Part shown: piece by piece, positions 6,408 to 9,336 of the stretch | Layout of the letters: each line of letters begins with the position of its first letter | Position numbering within the stretch: the stretch's first letter is position 1 | Origin: an uncultured Desulfovibrio sp. | GTDB taxonomy: Bacteria > Desulfobacterota > Desulfovibrionia > Desulfovibrionales > Desulfovibrionaceae | Length of the DNA: 9,336 nt | NCBI GenBank assembly: GCA_947177645.1 | Contig: CAMWVJ010000021.1 | Coordinates: 1-9,336, forward strand | Direction: 5' to 3' | The notes under the pieces: model-generated | The model's database searches: none | The model's input: only the letters and a program-made list of their open reading frames with translations | What the model was told of the DNA's origin: nothing | Position numbers and translations under genes: made by a program

Positions 6408-8352
6408 GCGCCCTGGCCGCCACAGCCGCGGCCCGGGCAAGGTCAGCGCGTGCATGGTCGGCGCGCAGGGCCGCGCGCAACCGGGCCGCGGCGCGCGCCA
6501 CCGTGGGATAACGGATAGCGGAAATGTGGATGCCGGCCGCGCGCAGGTGTTCGGCCGCGGCTATGGCCACGCGCTCGTCGCCGGCCATGAGCGGCACGAT
6601 AGCGGTCTCGCCCGGGGCTTCCACGCCGTGCTCGCGCAGGCAGGCGCGGAAAAAGGCCGCATTTTCCTGAAGGCGCGCCACGCGCTCCGGCCCCGCCCCG
6701 AGAATGTCGAGCGCGGCCAGCGCCGCGCCAACCGGCGCCACGGAAAGCGCGGTGGAAAAGACGAAGCTGCGCGCCTTGTGGCGCAGCCATTCCATGAGCC
6801 GCGCCGGGCCGCGAACATAGCCGCCGTCCGCGCCGAGCGCCTTGCTGAGGGAACCCGTAAAGATGTCCGGCCCGCGCCCCGTGAGCCCGAAATGCTCGCA
6901 GATGCCGCGCCCCCTGCGGCCGATGACGCCGAGGGCGTGCGCCTCGTCCAGCACGGTGACAAGGCCGTGGCGCCCCGCCACTTCCAAGAGGCCGGGCAGG
7001 TCGGCCACGTCGCCGTCCATGCTGAACACGGCGTCGCTCACCACCACGCGCCGGCGCCCCTGATGCACCCGCGCGAGGCTGTCCAGCGCCGCCATGTCGT
7101 TGTGCGGATAGACGACGACCCGCGCCCCGGAGAGGCGGCAGCCGTCGATGATGCTGGCATGGTTGAGGGCGTCGCTGAAGATCACGTCGTCCTTGCCGCA
7201 GAGGGCCGGCAAAAGGCCCACATTGGTCGCATAGCCCGAGGAAAAGACGAGGGCCGCCTCCGAACCTGTGAAGGCCGCCAGTTCCGCCTCGAGCCGGCCG
7301 TGCAGCGGCAGCGTCCCCGTGGTCAGGCGCGAGCCGCCCGTGCCCGCGCCAAAGGCTTCGAGCGCTTCGACCGCTGCGGCCTTGACGCGCTGGTCGGCAG
7401 CGAGTCCCAAGTAATCGCCTGAGGCAAGGAGAAGCAGCTCGCGCCCTGCCTGGCGCACGCGCGGGCCCGGCGGCCTTTCCCATACCTCCATGCGCCGGTA
7501 CAGGCCAGCGGCCCTGATGCCCGCAAGCTCCTCCTCCACAAAGGCCAGACTGTCCGGCGACGGGCCGCGTTCTTCCGTAAAAGGCGGAGGCGGGGGCACA
7601 GCCTCCACCAGCACCGGCCGGCCTTCGAGAAAGGCCACGGTGTCGGCCACGGCTTCCCTCGGCCCCCGGTAGAGGAAGATACGGCCCCCGCGCGGCGAGC
7701 CGGCCGCCTTGAGGCGCTGGATGCGCACATAGCCGAGGCCCGGGCCGGCCACATAGCCGGTCACATAGTCCGGGTCGTCCGAAATGCAGATTTCGGCGAC
7801 CATATGCGGCGCGGCGCACACCTTGGCGGCGAGCACGGCCGCCTCCCGGTAGTGCTGCTTGCCGTCCGCCGCCGCGGGGAGGGCGCTTCCGGGCGCCATG
7901 TCCATGCGCGTGGCGCGCACGCCGCGCTCCCGGTCCGGCTCAAGCCTTTCCAGCGTGTCCGCGTCCACGAGCATTGCCCCGCGCAGGGGCGGCGCGTTCA
8001 GCAAAAGGTCGATGACCGCCTCGGGTTCGGGCACGCCGGCCTCGCGCAAGAGTCCGGCGGCGAGGCGCAGCCCCGCTTCGGCATCGGCGCAAGGCAGGGC
8101 GCGCGCGGGCAGCGCCGGGATGCGCAGCAGCGCGTTCTCGTCCAGGGCTTCGACACTGATATGGATGCTGTCCGGCTGGCCCTTGGGGTGGCCGAGGGCG
8201 CGGCGGGTGAGATCCGCGGCGATGGCCGGAACATCGCGGGGCGCCACGATGCGCTCGGCGCCGGAGATATGCTCGGGCCGTTCGCCGCCACACGCACCGG
8301 GCCGGGCGCGGGAGGCCCGCATGCGGATACTGTACAGGGGCACGTCAGGCAA
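6349..8352 (-). CDS. bioWF: Bifunctional BioW-BioF: pimeloyl-CoA synthetase fused to 8-amino-7-oxononanoate synthase
   Basis: This 667-aa protein joins two biotin enzymes. Residues 1-250 are BioW (6-carboxyhexanoate-CoA ligase: pimelate + CoA + ATP to pimeloyl-CoA, AMP and PPi). Seen are YSIRMRAS at 7-14, HISGAER at 28-34, GVRATRMD at 144-151 and SDDPDYVTGYVAG at 191-203, with Tyr196, Tyr208 and Arg210 at positions I believe contact pimelate in known BioW structures. A proline-rich linker (about 250-268) leads to BioF (residues about 275-650), a PLP enzyme condensing pimeloyl-CoA with L-alanine. It has SGDYLGLA, GTGGSRLTTG, NHAS (His399), DEAHALGV (Asp469, His472) and the PLP lysine Lys504 in SLSKALG. 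Both halves look intact. The start is uncertain: TTG at 8352 or GTG at 8343, neither with a clear ribosome site. It lies 35 bases after livF. The last residues overlap yigZ antisense. Confidence 0.95.
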   Translation of the reverse strand: MPDVPLYSIRMRASRARPGACGGERPEHISGAERIVAPRDVPAIAADLTRRALGHPKGQPDSIHISVEALDENALLRIPALPARALPCADAEAGLRLAAGLLREAGVPEPEAVIDLLLNAPPLRGAMLVDADTLERLEPDRERGVRATRMDMAPGSALPAAADGKQHYREAAVLAAKVCAAPHMVAEICISDDPDYVTGYVAGPGLGYVRIQRLKAAGSPRGGRIFLYRGPREAVADTVAFLEGRPVLVEAVPPPPPFTEERGPSPDSLAFVEEELAGIRAAGLYRRMEVWERPPGPRVRQAGRELLLLASGDYLGLAADQRVKAAAVEALEAFGAGTGGSRLTTGTLPLHGRLEAELAAFTGSEAALVFSSGYATNVGLLPALCGKDDVIFSDALNHASIIDGCRLSGARVVVYPHNDMAALDSLARVHQGRRRVVVSDAVFSMDGDVADLPGLLEVAGRHGLVTVLDEAHALGVIGRRGRGICEHFGLTGRGPDIFTGSLSKALGADGGYVRGPARLMEWLRHKARSFVFSTALSVAPVGAALAALDILGAGPERVARLQENAAFFRACLREHGVEAPGETAIVPLMAGDERVAIAAAEHLRAAGIHISAIRYPTVARAAARLRAALRADHARADLARAAAVAARALTRARTILPPQAPGTRRHC

Positions 8353-8387
8353 GAGCGGGGCGGGGCAGGCGCCGGGAGGGCGTGGGC

Positions 8388-9102
<715 letters not shown>

Positions 9103-9110
<8 letters not shown>

Positions 9111-9336
9111 TTTGCACCAACACGTCCTCGCCGAGGTAGGCGCGGATGACCAGGGGATCGTTGCGCACCACGTCGGGCGTGCCCTCGGCGATGAGCGCGC
9201 CGTATTCCATGACCCAGATATATTCGCACACGCCCATCACCACCTTCATGTCATGCTCGATGAGCAGGATGGTGAGCTTGAACTCGTCGCGGATGTGCCC
9301 GATGAAGTGCATGAGTTCGAGGCTTTCCTGCGGGTT
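9103..9336 (-). CDS. livG: Branched-chain amino acid ABC transporter ATPase LivG (5' end outside window)
   Basis: Only the last 77 residues are visible; the start lies beyond the right edge. The visible part begins NPQESLELMHFIGHIRDEF and holds the H-loop in LLIEHDMKVVMG, then YGALIAEGTPDVVRNDP and VIRAYLG, which together are characteristic of LivG. Walker A, signature and Walker B are off the window. It precedes livF with an 8-base overlap (shared ATGCTTGA), as in standard liv operons. The C-terminus EDVLVQNA is short and normal. Confidence 0.95.

Noticed and set aside
6112..7422. Plus-strand open frame (436 codons) opposite bioWF
   Set aside because: Its start lies inside yigZ in another frame and it runs antisense to conserved BioF motifs.

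Overview
This window is high-GC bacterial DNA, tightly packed with genes. The gene content and protein style suggest a Desulfovibrio-like sulfate reducer or relative (Desulfovibrionaceae): a BioW-type pimelate route, a Liv transporter, RlpA, and two small proteins of a kind I associate with that family. This assignment is an inference from composition and gene types, not from a marker gene. I see no rRNA, tRNA, CRISPR array, insertion sequence or phage gene.

Layout from left to right. (1) Positions 1-2678, minus strand: an apparent operon of two aldo/keto reductases from different subfamilies, followed by an exported alpha/beta hydrolase that runs off the left edge. It is divergent from a LysR-type regulator on the plus strand (2800-3744). 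The 121-base gap between them holds a perfect 9-3-9 palindrome and overlapping candidate promoters, the classic arrangement of a LysR regulator controlling its neighbour. (2) Positions 3708-5595, minus strand: a three-gene operon (106-aa unknown, 280-aa unknown, lipoprotein RlpA) in which each stop overlaps the next start by 4 bases. It is preceded by a good sigma-70-like promoter. (3) Positions 5763-6407, plus strand: a YigZ/IMPACT family protein, transcribed divergently from the RlpA operon. (4) Positions 6349-8352, minus strand: one long gene fusing BioW (pimeloyl-CoA synthetase) to BioF (8-amino-7-oxononanoate synthase), so two consecutive early steps of biotin synthesis sit in one polypeptide. 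(5) Positions 8388-9336, minus strand: livF and the end of livG, the two ATPases of a branched-chain amino acid type ABC importer. livF ends only 35 bases before bioWF.

Two gene pairs converge with overlapping 3' ends (LysR/rlpA by 37 bases, yigZ/bioWF by 59 bases), so there is no room for ordinary intergenic terminators there. Every gap between genes is under 170 bases. Nothing here resembles a defence or mobile system. The most distinctive items are the BioW-BioF fusion, the LysR/palindrome/redox-enzyme cluster, and the two unrecognised proteins coupled to RlpA.
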